From NCBI GenBank assembly GCA_016716235.1, contig JADJWS010000001.1:62001-126000 (forward strand): a DNA stretch of 64,000 nt. Reading direction: 5' to 3'. This document shows, one piece after another, positions 1 through 7,966 of the stretch. The translations under genes and the position numbers were made by a program. Positions within the stretch are counted from its first letter, which is position 1. Each line of letters begins with the position of its first letter. The notes under the pieces are model-generated. The model saw only the letters and a list, made by a program, of their open reading frames with translations, was not told the origin of the DNA and did no database searches. Source of the DNA: Candidatus Defluviilinea gracilis. Its GTDB lineage: Bacteria > Chloroflexota > Anaerolineae > Anaerolineales > Villigracilaceae.

Positions 1-1
1 C

Positions 2-586
2 GGCGGCGGCGACGGCGGGTCGTTGCAACAGGTCTTGCGATACGACTCGGTGGAAGAGGCGGTCGTCTGCGAATTGGATCAGCGCGTGGTGGACTTGTCG
101 CGCGAACACTTCGCCGCTTCTTTCGGGGACCCTTGGGCTGACTCGCGCGCGCGGCTGATCGTGCGGGACGCCTTTGCGTACCTCGAGGAGAATCCCGGTC
201 AATTCGATGTGATCATCTCCGACACCACCGACCCCATCGGCATGGCGGAACGACTCTTCTCGGATGAATTCCAAAAACTCGTCGTCCGCGCGCTCGTCCC
301 CGGCGGCGCGGCGGCGACTCAATGCGAGCAACCGTTTTTCGATACCGAGTTGATCAAGCAGATCTATCAATCGGCGCAAGAGAAAGTCAAACATCCCGCG
401 TACTACTACGCCAACATCCCCACCTACCCCGGCGGCGGGATCGGATTCATGTACATTTCCGATACGCCCTGGGAAAACGGGTTGAAAACCCCCTACCCGT
501 CTGGAAAAAATAATTACCTCAACCCTGAAATTCACAAAGCGGCGTTCGCCCTGCCCGAATTTTTCAGAAAGGAACTGTACGGCTGA
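2..586 (+). CDS. speE: Polyamine aminopropyltransferase (spermidine synthase), 5'-truncated by window edge
   Basis: Transfers the aminopropyl group of decarboxylated S-adenosylmethionine to a polyamine in the cytoplasm. The reading frame is open from base 2 and starts inside the SAM-binding glycine loop (GGGDGGS), so the N-terminal beta domain and the real start lie upstream of the window. A TTG at 23 is internal and is not the start. Further family marks are VRDAFAYLEE (nucleotide-binding acidic loop) and ISDTTDPIG, the equivalent of the family's catalytic D(S/T)TDP loop. The C-terminus (PSGKNNYLNPEIHKAAFALP) is typical of bacterial SpeE. The polyamine acceptor (putrescine, agmatine or longer) cannot be told from this fragment. 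The family assignment is secure. Confidence 0.92.
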   Translation, partial: GGGDGGSLQQVLRYDSVEEAVVCELDQRVVDLSREHFAASFGDPWADSRARLIVRDAFAYLEENPGQFDVIISDTTDPIGMAERLFSDEFQKLVVRALVPGGAAATQCEQPFFDTELIKQIYQSAQEKVKHPAYYYANIPTYPGGGIGFMYISDTPWENGLKTPYPSGKNNYLNPEIHKAAFALPEFFRKELYG

Positions 587-612
587 ACTGAGTAGCTTAC
601 AGAATGCCCTTT

Positions 613-711
613 GGACGCAGACCCTTGCACCGCCCGCAAGGGCAGGTGAAAACGCCGATTTCGCTGATTCAAAAGTAAGGAAATCCGCTTTTTCTGCGCG
701 AGTCTGCGTCC
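613..711. repeat. Interspersed palindromic repeat (ggacgcag ... ctgcgtcc type), copy 1
   Basis: The ends ggacgcag and ctgcgtcc are inverted, and the interior holds ctgattcaaaa and a ttttctgcg segment. The same layout recurs at 10229-10300, so this is a dispersed family and not a gene. No open frame with coding character lies here. Confidence 0.6.
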
Positions 712-733
712 CGAGTTTGAAAGTGTAAGGTAT

Positions 734-815
734 AGGACTGACGCAGTTGAACCTGTTGCGCCGTAGTTGCACTGCGGCGGCGGCAGTACAACTGCCCGCC
801 AACTGCGTAAGTCCT
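734..815. repeat. MITE-like element with 16-bp inverted ends
   Basis: Bases 734-749 and 800-815 form a 16-bp inverted repeat with one mismatch (aggactgacgcagttg against caactgcgtaagtcct). The roughly 50-bp interior has further inverted pieces (agttgcac.. and ..acaactgccc). Its size and ends resemble a non-autonomous mobile element, but no transposase in the window carries matching ends. Confidence 0.5.
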
Positions 816-833
816 GAGGTAATCAAACGGCTG

Positions 834-868
834 AACTAATCTCCGAGTAAATTACTCGGAGATTAGTT
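834..868. terminator. Perfect 17-bp palindrome, probable terminator
   Basis: Arms 834-850 and 852-868 are exactly complementary (aactaatctccgagtaa), so about 14 pairs form around a short A/T loop. The following bases are only moderately T-rich. It lies downstream of the polyamine synthase and upstream of the secreted propeller protein. Termination or transcript protection is inferred. Confidence 0.55.
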
Positions 869-1026
869 GTCTATTTCAACCTGCCTCTCAATGTGGCTCG
901 TCCACGGTGGAAATCTGCATTGATTTAATTACGGATTCCGTTTGCCAAACTGCCTATACTGAGAATGCGGTTTGCGTTCGAGGTACCGAGCGAGCGCAAG
1001 AGGAGCCGCGCCAGAAAAGAGAGAAA

Positions 1027-4000
1027 ATGTATTACGGAACCTTGAAAAGTGTCTCCAAAGCAGTTGCGCTTCTGACGATAGCGGTTTTACTTTCCAGCAC
1101 AATATTCGCCGCGCCCAGATCTGTTCGGGCGGCGCCGGGGGATACGACCAGAGTCTCGGTGGACGCGGTCGGCGCACAGGCGAACGAGGCGTCCAAGCGG
1201 CCGTCCATTTCAAGCGACGGGCGCTTCATTGCCTTCGAGTCGGACGCGAACAACCTCGTCCCTAACGATACGAATGCCGCTACGGATATCTTCGTCAAAG
1301 ACCGGCAGACCGGCGAGGTGACGCGCGTCTCCGTCGATTCGAGCGGCGCGCAGGCAAACGAAGGCTCCGGCGGCGCGGCGATCTCAGGCGATGGGCGTTA
1401 CGTGGCGTTCGTCTCCGATGCGAGCAACCTCGTCGCCAACGACACGAACAACACCACGGATGTTTTCCTGCGCGATCGGCAATTGGGGACAACGATCCGC
1501 ATCTCGGTCAGTTCGAGCGGCGAACAGGCGAACGATCTTTCCGATTTCCCTTTGGCGATTTCCAGTGACGGGCGTTTCGTCGCTTTCAATTCCGATGCAA
1601 CCAATCTGGTCGCCAACGACACAAATGAAGCGACCGACGTGTTTGTGCATGACAACCAGACCGGCGCGACCGAGCGCGTCTCCATTGCCAGCGATGGGAC
1701 TCAATCAAACTCTTCCTCGTACCACCCATCCATTTCAGCCAACGGGCAATTCGTGACGTTCACTTCCAGCGGCGATAATCTGGTCAGCGGGGATACGAAC
1801 AACAGCGCGGATGTTTTCGTGCGCGACCGGTCAGCCAACACGACAACGCGGGTCTCGGTCAATTCGAGCGGCGAACAGGCAGACAAAGGCGGAGGCAGTC
1901 CGGCGATTTCAGGGGACGGCCGATTCGTTGTATTCTTATCCGAGTCAGAGAATCTCGCGCCGGAAACCGATGAGGTGGCGAACGGCAAGGATCTTGTCTA
2001 CGTACACGATCGCCAGATGGGACAAACCATCCTTGTCTCAGTATTCTCAGATGGTAGTGTGATGACCGTGGGTTTGTTAGACCAGCCAGTTATTTCCTAC
2101 AATGGGCGATACGTGGCTTTCGCCTTCGTCGACAAAGGCGACAATAATGGGATCGCGAATATTTGGACGCGCGATCTTCAGAGAGGCGAATCCGTTCGAG
2201 TGAAGTACGGCAACGACTCATCCTTCAGTCCATCGCTTTCGGCGAATGGAGGCATCGTTGCCTTCTGGTCCAGCGCCTCGAATCTGGTCAGCGGGGATAC
2301 CAATGGAGTCTCGGATATCTTTTCCAGCGAGGTCGCCTATGGTCCAGACCGCAACCCAACGGTGGTTTCGGTTACTCCTCAGTGCGGGCAGATTAACTCT
2401 CAGTGCCCCTATCCAACTCCGTCCAGCGTTTCGTTTATCGTGATCTTCTCAGAGCAAGTCTCTGGCGTTAGCGCGGATGATTTTTCCCTGGAGGCGCTCG
2501 ACGGCATCACCGGCGCTTCCATCACAGGGGTAAGCGGATTCGGCAGTGAATACTTTGTCACCGTTGATACCGGTACAGGCGAGGGCAAACTACGCTTGAA
2601 ACTTGTTGACAATGATAGCATCCAAGATACCGCCCTCAACCCACTGGGGGGCGCCGGTATAGGCAACGGGGATTTCACCACCGGTCATCTGTTTTGGATC
2701 GACAAGAACAATCCCGTTGTCGCCTCCATTACGCGCGCCGATCCCAACCCAGCCCCGGTCGGAACCGCGCGCTTCACGGTGACCTTCTCAGAAGGAGTCT
2801 GGCCCGTCAATCTAAACGTTTTTGCCCTGTCCACTACGGGTAGCCTTTCGGGCGCCAGCATTATAGAGATTTCACCGAGGGTAGATGAATTCCAAACGAC
2901 ATCAACGTACACCGTCACGGTAAATACCGGTTCCGGTGAAGGCGCCCTGCGCCTGGACTTGAATGACGATGACAGCATCCGCGACTGGAGAGATAATCCA
3001 TTAGGAGGCGCAGGCGCGGGCAACGGTAACTTCAACACAGGAGAGGCGTATATCATTGGCAATAGCATCCCTGCTGTTACCGGAATCGTTCGCGCAGATG
3101 CGAATCCCACTTCGGCGAGTCAAGTCCGCTTCACGATCAATTTCTCTGAACCGGTCTTTGGCGTGGATATAAGCGATTTCGCTGTGGCGACCACAGGCAA
3201 TATCGCCGGCGCAACTCTCGCGGACATCACCGGGACGGGAACATCGTACATCGCCACCGTAAACACCGGCTCCGGTGATGGAACCCTCCGCCTCGACCTG
3301 CTCGACAACGACAGCATCATGGATAGTTCCAACGTCCCATTGGGCGGAAGCGGAGCGGGCAACGGGAATTTCACAACGGGCGAAGAATACAATCTCAATC
3401 GCGCGGCTCCCACTGTGACCTCGATCATACGCGCCGACGCAAACCCATCCACTGCCGAGAATATTCGCTTCACTGTCACCTTCTCCGAGGTTGTCAGTGG
3501 AGTAGACATCAGCGACTTTACCCTCTTCACAACGGGAAATATTACCGGCACATCCGTAAAAGAAGCGAACGGATTCGGCAATCTATACACAGTGACGATT
3601 GGAACAGGCACAGGCAGCGGAACGATCCGCCTCGACCTCGCGGACAACGACTCCATTGTGGACGCGTCCAGCCTCCCCTTGGGCGGACTCGGCGCGGGAA
3701 ACGGAAACTTCACAGTTGGCGAGGAATATTCCATCAACAAGACTCCCACGGTGATCCTCTCCCAGATATTCAGCTCGAATGGCACGAACGACGGCTGGAT
3801 ACTCGAAACCAGCGAAGACAGCAATCAAGGCGGCGCAAAGAACGCCAACGATACCATCTTCAGGCTTGGCGACGATTCGCTGGACCGCCAATATCGAGCG
3901 ATCCTACATTTCCCCACTTATTATCTGCCGGACAACGCCGTGGTGACCGAAGTAACCTTGTTGATTCGAGGTCAAGGCGTTGTTGGGACAGACCCATTCA

Positions 4001-4341
4001 CCACTCATCTGGGCATATCCATTGACATTCGCAAAGGCGTGTTCGGCAACCTGGGACCATTTGGCATCAAAGCCCTGCAAGGATCAGATTTCCAAAACCC
4101 CGCCAGCCTGAGTGCGGCAGGCTTGATCTCGAATAACCCGATCAGTGGTTGGTATATATCCACATTGAACAGCGCCGCAAATCCGTTTATCAACCCGACG
4201 GGCATGACCCAACTACGCCTCGCCTTCCAGTTGGACGATAACGACGACTTGAGCGATGATTACATCACGTTCTTCAGCGGCAATGACAGTACGCTTTCCA
4301 ATCGCCCTCAGTTGGTTGTCAAGTACTACATTCCAAAATAA
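1027..4341 (+). CDS. Secreted repeat protein: seven-blade propeller, four Ig-like repeats, DNRLRE-like C-terminus
   Basis: Probable exported cell-surface or extracellular protein of 1104 residues. The ATG at 1027 was chosen because it follows a purine-rich stretch and opens directly into a signal peptide (basic start, hydrophobic AVALLTIAVLLSST, then an AAP-type cleavage region). An upstream in-frame start at 907 would bury the signal. Residues about 55-440 hold seven copies of a roughly 50-residue unit with the core I-S-x-D/N-G-R-x-V-A-F, typical of TolB/PD40 beta-propeller blades. Residues about 465-910 hold four roughly 110-residue Ig-like repeats, each with FSE..V in front and ending in DNDSI..PLGG.GAGNGNF. 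The last 190 residues resemble DNRLRE-type adhesion modules. No enzyme motif is visible. Adhesion or scaffolding is inferred. Confidence 0.8.
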   Translation: MYYGTLKSVSKAVALLTIAVLLSSTIFAAPRSVRAAPGDTTRVSVDAVGAQANEASKRPSISSDGRFIAFESDANNLVPNDTNAATDIFVKDRQTGEVTRVSVDSSGAQANEGSGGAAISGDGRYVAFVSDASNLVANDTNNTTDVFLRDRQLGTTIRISVSSSGEQANDLSDFPLAISSDGRFVAFNSDATNLVANDTNEATDVFVHDNQTGATERVSIASDGTQSNSSSYHPSISANGQFVTFTSSGDNLVSGDTNNSADVFVRDRSANTTTRVSVNSSGEQADKGGGSPAISGDGRFVVFLSESENLAPETDEVANGKDLVYVHDRQMGQTILVSVFSDGSVMTVGLLDQPVISYNGRYVAFAFVDKGDNNGIANIWTRDLQRGESVRVKYGNDSSFSPSLSANGGIVAFWSSASNLVSGDTNGVSDIFSSEVAYGPDRNPTVVSVTPQCGQINSQCPYPTPSSVSFIVIFSEQVSGVSADDFSLEALDGITGASITGVSGFGSEYFVTVDTGTGEGKLRLKLVDNDSIQDTALNPLGGAGIGNGDFTTGHLFWIDKNNPVVASITRADPNPAPVGTARFTVTFSEGVWPVNLNVFALSTTGSLSGASIIEISPRVDEFQTTSTYTVTVNTGSGEGALRLDLNDDDSIRDWRDNPLGGAGAGNGNFNTGEAYIIGNSIPAVTGIVRADANPTSASQVRFTINFSEPVFGVDISDFAVATTGNIAGATLADITGTGTSYIATVNTGSGDGTLRLDLLDNDSIMDSSNVPLGGSGAGNGNFTTGEEYNLNRAAPTVTSIIRADANPSTAENIRFTVTFSEVVSGVDISDFTLFTTGNITGTSVKEANGFGNLYTVTIGTGTGSGTIRLDLADNDSIVDASSLPLGGLGAGNGNFTVGEEYSINKTPTVILSQIFSSNGTNDGWILETSEDSNQGGAKNANDTIFRLGDDSLDRQYRAILHFPTYYLPDNAVVTEVTLLIRGQGVVGTDPFTTHLGISIDIRKGVFGNLGPFGIKALQGSDFQNPASLSAAGLISNNPISGWYISTLNSAANPFINPTGMTQLRLAFQLDDNDDLSDDYITFFSGNDSTLSNRPQLVVKYYIPK

Positions 4342-4360
4342 GTCGTCACATCCCATGGTT

Positions 4361-4400
4361 TCAATCAAAAAGGACACCGACCGGTGTCCTTTTTGATTGA
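4361..4400 (+). terminator. Strong intrinsic terminator
   Basis: Arms 4361-4379 and 4382-4400 are perfectly complementary. The GC-rich core ggacaccg/cggtgtcc is flanked by A-run and T-run sides, so it can work on either strand. It lies 20 bp past the stop of the surface protein. Confidence 0.85.
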
Positions 4401-4421
4401 ATCAATTCCCGTTTCCACGTT

Positions 4422-4427
4422 TATAAT
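4422..4427 (+). promoter_or_regulatory. Possible -10 box (TATAAT) close to the epimerase start
   Basis: A perfect TATAAT ends 8 bp before the ATG at 4436, so transcription would begin at or next to the start codon. A weak TTGAAT lies 19 bp upstream at 4397-4402. This suggests a leaderless or near-leaderless mRNA, and no Shine-Dalgarno sequence is present. Confidence 0.45.
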
Positions 4428-4435
4428 CTTTGCCT

Positions 4436-5359
4436 ATGAACTTCCTCATCACAGGAGCCGCGGGATTCCTCGGCTCTTCGCTTGCCAACCAGCTCGCCCG
4501 CGAGGGACATCAAGTCCGCGGGCTGGATGATCTTTCTACGGGCGATCCCAAATCACTCTCGCCTGATGTCCACTTCACGCGCGGCGATGTGAGCGACCGC
4601 CCCAAGTTGTGGACTCTGCTTCAAGAGGTGGATGTCGTCTATCATCTCGCGGCGCGCGTTTCGGTGCCTGAGTCGGTTTTGTATCCGCGCGATTACAACA
4701 ACGTCAACGTCGGCGGGACGGTCGCGCTGATGGAGGCGATGCGGGATGTCGGCGTACGCCGCGTCGTTCTCGCCTCCAGTGGGGCTGTGTACGGCGATTT
4801 AGCCGATCAGCCGCTGACAGAGTCCTTCACCCCCGCGCCGCGTTCACCGTATGCCGTCTCCAAACTTTCAGCGGAATACTACGTCCGCACGATCGGCGGA
4901 TTGTGGGGAATCGAAACAGTCAGCCTGCGCATCTTCAACGCTTACGGACCTGGTCAACATTTGCCCGCGTCACATCCGCCCGTGGTGCCGCATTATTTGA
5001 GGCAGGCATTACGCGGCGGGACATTGGTCGCGCACGGAGACGGCTCGCAAACCCGCGATTACGTTTATGTAGATGACGTGGTCAGCGCGTTGGTCGCCTC
5101 TGCAACCGCGCCGAACATCAATGGATTGGTCATCAATGTCGGTTCGGGGACGGAGACCAGCATCAAAGATTTGATCCAGCAGGTGCTTGACACAACGAAC
5201 AGCAAAGCGGAGGTCATCTACAACGCGAAGACATCAGGCGGCGTCTCGCGTATGAGAGCAGACCTCTCGCTGGCAAATCAGAAATTGAATTATCGCCCGT
5301 CGCTGTCGCTGGCGGAGGGGTTACGGTTGACGTTGAAACGGGATGAGAGATTTAAGTGA
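4436..5359 (+). CDS. NAD-dependent epimerase/dehydratase (UDP-glucose 4-epimerase-like)
   Basis: Extended short-chain dehydrogenase of 307 residues acting on a nucleotide sugar in the cytoplasm. The N-terminal GAAGFLG loop (residues 7-13) binds NAD. The catalytic set is the Ser region in LASSGAVYGD and Tyr139/Lys143 in YAVSK. The downstream RIFNAYGPGQ and DGSQTRDYVYVDDV segments are typical of UDP-glucose or UDP-glucuronate epimerases. The ATG at 4436 was preferred to an in-frame TTG two codons earlier. The gene stands alone between two non-coding stretches, so its polysaccharide pathway is not shown. The exact sugar specificity cannot be read from the sequence. Confidence 0.85.
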   Translation: MNFLITGAAGFLGSSLANQLAREGHQVRGLDDLSTGDPKSLSPDVHFTRGDVSDRPKLWTLLQEVDVVYHLAARVSVPESVLYPRDYNNVNVGGTVALMEAMRDVGVRRVVLASSGAVYGDLADQPLTESFTPAPRSPYAVSKLSAEYYVRTIGGLWGIETVSLRIFNAYGPGQHLPASHPPVVPHYLRQALRGGTLVAHGDGSQTRDYVYVDDVVSALVASATAPNINGLVINVGSGTETSIKDLIQQVLDTTNSKAEVIYNAKTSGGVSRMRADLSLANQKLNYRPSLSLAEGLRLTLKRDERFK

Positions 5360-5361
5360 TT

Positions 5362-5459
5362 CACCACAAAGGACACGAAGTACACAAAGTTTAAAGGCAT
5401 TGAACCTTCGTGACCTTTGTGTCACTTCGATGAACTCAGTGCAAGCCTTCGTGGTAAAA
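5362..5459. repeat. Interspersed 'accacgaaggacacaaag' palindromic repeat
   Basis: Made of 9-11-base near-repeats (caccacaaaggacacgaag, tacacaaag) and their inverse (cttcgtgacctttgtg, ccttcgtggt). It fills the whole gap between two genes and ends immediately before the next ATG. Relatives occur at 20943-21106, 33717-33780 and, inside a gene, at 24903-24982. Confidence 0.7.
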
Positions 5460-5460
5460 A

Positions 5461-6045
5461 ATGATTCATTCACGAGATTTTTATGATCGCCCCACATTGA
5501 CCGTCGCCCGCGAACTGATCGGCGCGCGGTTGGTGCGGATTCTCAACGGTAAGAAACTGGTTGGGTTGATCGTGGAGACGGAGGCATATATCAGCGAGAA
5601 GGATTTGGCGTGTCACTGCAAAGCGGGGCGGACTCCGCGTACGCAAGTCATGTATGGCGAGGCGGGTCATGCGTACGTCTATTTCACGTATGGGAATCAC
5701 TGGATGTTCAACGTGGTAACGGAACGGGTGGATTTCCCTGCGGCGGTGTTGATCCGCGCGATTCAGCCGATCGAGGGAAGCGAGATCATGTCGAAGAGGC
5801 GCGAGGGGCGCGACACGTTTGGTCCAGGGAAGTTGACGCAGGCGATGGGGATCACTCGAAGGGAAAATACGGTCGACTTGACTGAACCAGCCTCCCCGTT
5901 GAGAATCGAAGCGGGAGTCCAAGTCCCGAATTCGCTCGTGACGAAAAGTCCGCGTGTGGGTTTAAACAATACACCAGAGCCATGGCTGTCGAAGCCGTGG
6001 AGGTTTAAAGTCAAGGACTGGAAGATCGAAAATAAATCTGTGTAA
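5461..6045 (+). CDS. 3-methyladenine DNA glycosylase (AAG/MPG family)
   Basis: Base-excision repair glycosylase of 194 residues that removes alkylated purines. It matches the AAG fold family along its length: FYDRPTLTVARELIGARLV at the start, the catalytic region VGLIVETEAYISEKDLACH (Glu acting as general base, followed by the DNA-intercalating Tyr region), and the core MYGEAGHAYVYFTYGNHWMFNVV. The length is normal for the bacterial form. The ATG directly follows a dispersed repeat and has no clear ribosome-binding site. FabI begins 35 bp downstream on the same strand and may be cotranscribed, though the functions are unrelated. Confidence 0.92.
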   Translation: MIHSRDFYDRPTLTVARELIGARLVRILNGKKLVGLIVETEAYISEKDLACHCKAGRTPRTQVMYGEAGHAYVYFTYGNHWMFNVVTERVDFPAAVLIRAIQPIEGSEIMSKRREGRDTFGPGKLTQAMGITRRENTVDLTEPASPLRIEAGVQVPNSLVTKSPRVGLNNTPEPWLSKPWRFKVKDWKIENKSV

Positions 6046-6080
6046 TCTGCGAAATCTGCGGATGCAAATAAGGAGACAGC

Positions 6081-6887
6081 ATGGGATTACTCGAAGGCAA
6101 GAACGCATTGGTGTTTGGGTTGGCGAATGACAAATCTATCGCGTGGGGAATCACGCAGGCGTTTCATCGCGAGGGCGCGAACATCGGGATCAGTTACGCG
6201 GGCGAGATGCTCGAACGGCGCGTCAAGCCGCTGGCGGAACAAGTGGGGTGCCAATGGCTCGAAGAATGTGACGTGACGAAAGACGATCAGATCGCGGCGG
6301 TGGCGGAAAAAGCCGCGAAACATTTTGGGAAGATCGATGTGCTTGTTCACTCGATCGCGTTTGCGGGACGCGACGAGTTGAGCCGACCGTATTATCAAAC
6401 GTCGCGCGAGGGATTCAAGAACGCGCTGGATATTTCCGTGTTCTCGTTCGTCGCGTTGACGAATGCCTTCCTGCCTCATTTGAATTCGGGCGCGTCGGTG
6501 ATGTGCCTCACGTACGGCTCGGGCGCGACGAAGGTTGCGCCGCATTACAACGTGATGGGCGTGGCAAAAGCCGCGCTGGAATCTTCGACACGCTATCTGG
6601 CGTATGATCTGGGTCCGCAAAAGATTCGCGTCAACGCGATCTCGGCGGGACCGATCCGCACATTGGCGGCGGCGGGCGTGGGCGGCTTCCGCGACATGTA
6701 CAAGCATTTCGCAGATCTGTCGCCGTTACGCGAGAACGTCACGATTGAAGATGTGGGCAACACGGCAGTGTTCCTTGCGTCGGATCTGTCCGCGCGAATT
6801 ACGGGCGAGGTGTTGTACATCGATTCGGGGTTCAATATCATGGGCGTGCAGATGCCGAATAAGGAAGAGAAGGGTGAGGGGCAGTAG
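6081..6887 (+). CDS. fabI: Enoyl-[acyl-carrier-protein] reductase (NADH)
   Basis: Last reductive step of fatty acid elongation, reducing trans-2-enoyl-ACP with NAD(P)H. The 268-residue protein has the divergent SDR cofactor loop of FabI (GLANDKSIAWG) and the catalytic pair Tyr156 and Lys163 with the FabI-specific six-residue spacing (YNVMGVAK). The C-terminal part has NAISAGPIRTLAAAGVGGF and the TGEVLYIDSGF end. The start is supported by AAGGAGA seven bases upstream of the ATG. Downstream lies a repeat block and no obvious terminator. The residue spacing identifies FabI rather than a ketoacyl reductase. Confidence 0.96.
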   Translation: MGLLEGKNALVFGLANDKSIAWGITQAFHREGANIGISYAGEMLERRVKPLAEQVGCQWLEECDVTKDDQIAAVAEKAAKHFGKIDVLVHSIAFAGRDELSRPYYQTSREGFKNALDISVFSFVALTNAFLPHLNSGASVMCLTYGSGATKVAPHYNVMGVAKAALESSTRYLAYDLGPQKIRVNAISAGPIRTLAAAGVGGFRDMYKHFADLSPLRENVTIEDVGNTAVFLASDLSARITGEVLYIDSGFNIMGVQMPNKEEKGEGQ

Positions 6888-6892
6888 AAAGT

Positions 6893-7022
6893 GGAAAGTG
6901 GATAAGTAGACAGGTAAACACGTACACAGGTAGACACGTGAGTTGCAAGACTCGCGTGTCTTTTTACTTGCGTGCTTGTTTCCGTGTGTACTTGTCTACG
7001 TGTTTCCGTGTGTACGTGTTTA
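6893..7022. repeat. Octamer tandem repeat block (gtagacag/gtaaacac/gtacacag), inverted pair
   Basis: Units of 8 bp differing by one or two bases (gtagacag, gtaaacac, gtacacag, gtagacac) run to about 6940. They are followed by the inverse (gtgtctttttac, tgtttccgtgtgtacttgtctacg), so the whole could fold into a long hairpin between fabI and the bactofilin gene. The same family lies in frame in genes at 26066-26103 and 51607-51700. Confidence 0.75.
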
Positions 7023-7025
7023 CGG

Positions 7026-7031
7026 TAAAAT
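7026..7031 (+). promoter_or_regulatory. Possible -10 box upstream of bactofilin gene
   Basis: TAAAAT ends 6 bp before the ATG at 7038, and no Shine-Dalgarno sequence is present. The spacing would give a leaderless transcript, as also suggested at 23401, 26841 and 46813. There is no convincing -35 box because a repeat occupies that space. Confidence 0.3.
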
Positions 7032-7037
7032 CAACCC

Positions 7038-7553
7038 ATGTTCAAACGCAACGCAACACCAGCAGAAACACAACAACCCGCCGTAGGAGCGGTCGAGCGC
7101 ATCACATCGGTGCTTGGGTCGGGAGTCATTTGGCACGGGAGCATCAACGGTTCAGGCGGCGTGCGCATCGAGGGCGCGTTCGAGGGCGAGATCGCTTTGC
7201 GCGGAATGCTCGTCGTCGGCGAGACGGGACGCGTCACTTGCCAGAACGTGCGCGCAAACGCGGTCATTGTCGCTGGCGCGGTGCGCGGCAACATCACGAC
7301 TCAAAAGTTGGAGATTCGCGGAAGCGGTCGCGTGTGGGGAGACGTGGTCACCACCGCGTTCGTGACGGAGGAAGGCGCGTTCCTGCGCGGACAGATCCGC
7401 ATGGAAGAAACGGTCGAACTCGACCTTGAGCCTGCTCCCGAAACGACGCCTTCGGAAGCCGCCCAAGCCGAGTCCATTGCGGCGATGCCGATTGTCATCC
7501 CCGAAGCCGAGAAGACGCAAACGATTCGCAAGAAGAAAAAGACAACGGAATAA
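7038..7553 (+). CDS. Bactofilin (polymer-forming cytoskeletal protein)
   Basis: Bactofilins self-assemble without nucleotide into membrane-associated filaments that guide cell-wall or polar processes. The 171-residue protein has a short polar N-terminus. Residues about 20-125 form the right-handed beta-helix, seen as a ladder of short hydrophobic turns (GVRIEGAFEGEI, VVGETGRVTCQNVRANAVIVAGAVRGNITT, LEIRGSGRVWGDV). A proline/glutamate-rich tail ends in a lysine cluster (RKKKKTTE). No transmembrane segment is present, as expected. The neighbours give no partner peptidase, so its specific role is unknown. Confidence 0.9.
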   Translation: MFKRNATPAETQQPAVGAVERITSVLGSGVIWHGSINGSGGVRIEGAFEGEIALRGMLVVGETGRVTCQNVRANAVIVAGAVRGNITTQKLEIRGSGRVWGDVVTTAFVTEEGAFLRGQIRMEETVELDLEPAPETTPSEAAQAESIAAMPIVIPEAEKTQTIRKKKKTTE

Positions 7554-7690
7554 CATAAACTGCTATTGAACCGCGAAGTGCGCTAAGAGCGCGAAGATTT
7601 TGTTTTTTCTTTGTGACCTTCGCGTTATTCGTAGTAAATATTTATTTATGAACTCACTGTCTGCAGTTATCTATTTTCAAACTATTAAGT
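7554..7690. repeat. Gap with a degenerate 'gcgaagtgcgctaagagcgcgaag' palindrome
   Basis: A palindromic stretch at about 7565-7640 resembles the accacgaagg repeat family (cgcgaag...cttcgcgtt). The remainder is A/T-rich. No gene was found. Confidence 0.4.
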
Positions 7691-7752
7691 ATGTCACCCT
7701 GAGCGACAGCGAAGGGTCTCTTACACGATGACGGAGATTCTTCGCTCCGCTC
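7691..7752. repeat. Left part of a 'tgtcaccctgagcg' palindromic repeat, interrupted by the IS110 element
   Basis: Compared with the intact copies at 14761-14848, 19278-19349 and 44993-45080, this copy runs from atgtcaccctgagcg to ctccgctc and then stops. The missing end (cagaatgacat) is found at 8996-9006, beyond the insertion sequence. Confidence 0.75.
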
Positions 7753-7966
7753 CATTAGACTTGAAGTAGTATTGGAGTTGCCAAACAAGGGCTGAACAAG
7801 TCTAGAGCCGCTCACGAGGCAAACGCCGAGTCAAACTCAAATTCTGAAGCAGACCCAGCCCTTGTTGTGAACTATGCTGATCAGTATTCAAGCCTGAAAG
7901 GCTAGTAATGGAGAATGCACGTTCACAAGTTGGCAACCCAATACCCAAGTCCAAAAGAGGTTCAGA
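7753..7966 (+). ncRNA. Candidate bridge RNA region of the IS110 element
   Basis: In IS110 elements the non-coding left end encodes a bridge RNA that pairs with target and donor DNA. Here the 214-bp left end holds an 11-bp stem (7784-7794 with 7856-7866, aacaagggctg/cagcccttgtt) and smaller inverted pieces. Its position and structure fit such an RNA. Expression and guide loops are not shown. Confidence 0.35.

Noticed and set aside
23..586. Complete polyamine synthase starting at 23
   Set aside because: The SAM-binding GGGDGG loop lies before that TTG, so the start is upstream of the window.
907..1026. Upstream start for the secreted repeat protein
   Set aside because: It would place 40 polar residues before an otherwise perfect signal peptide. 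The ATG at 1027 fits better.
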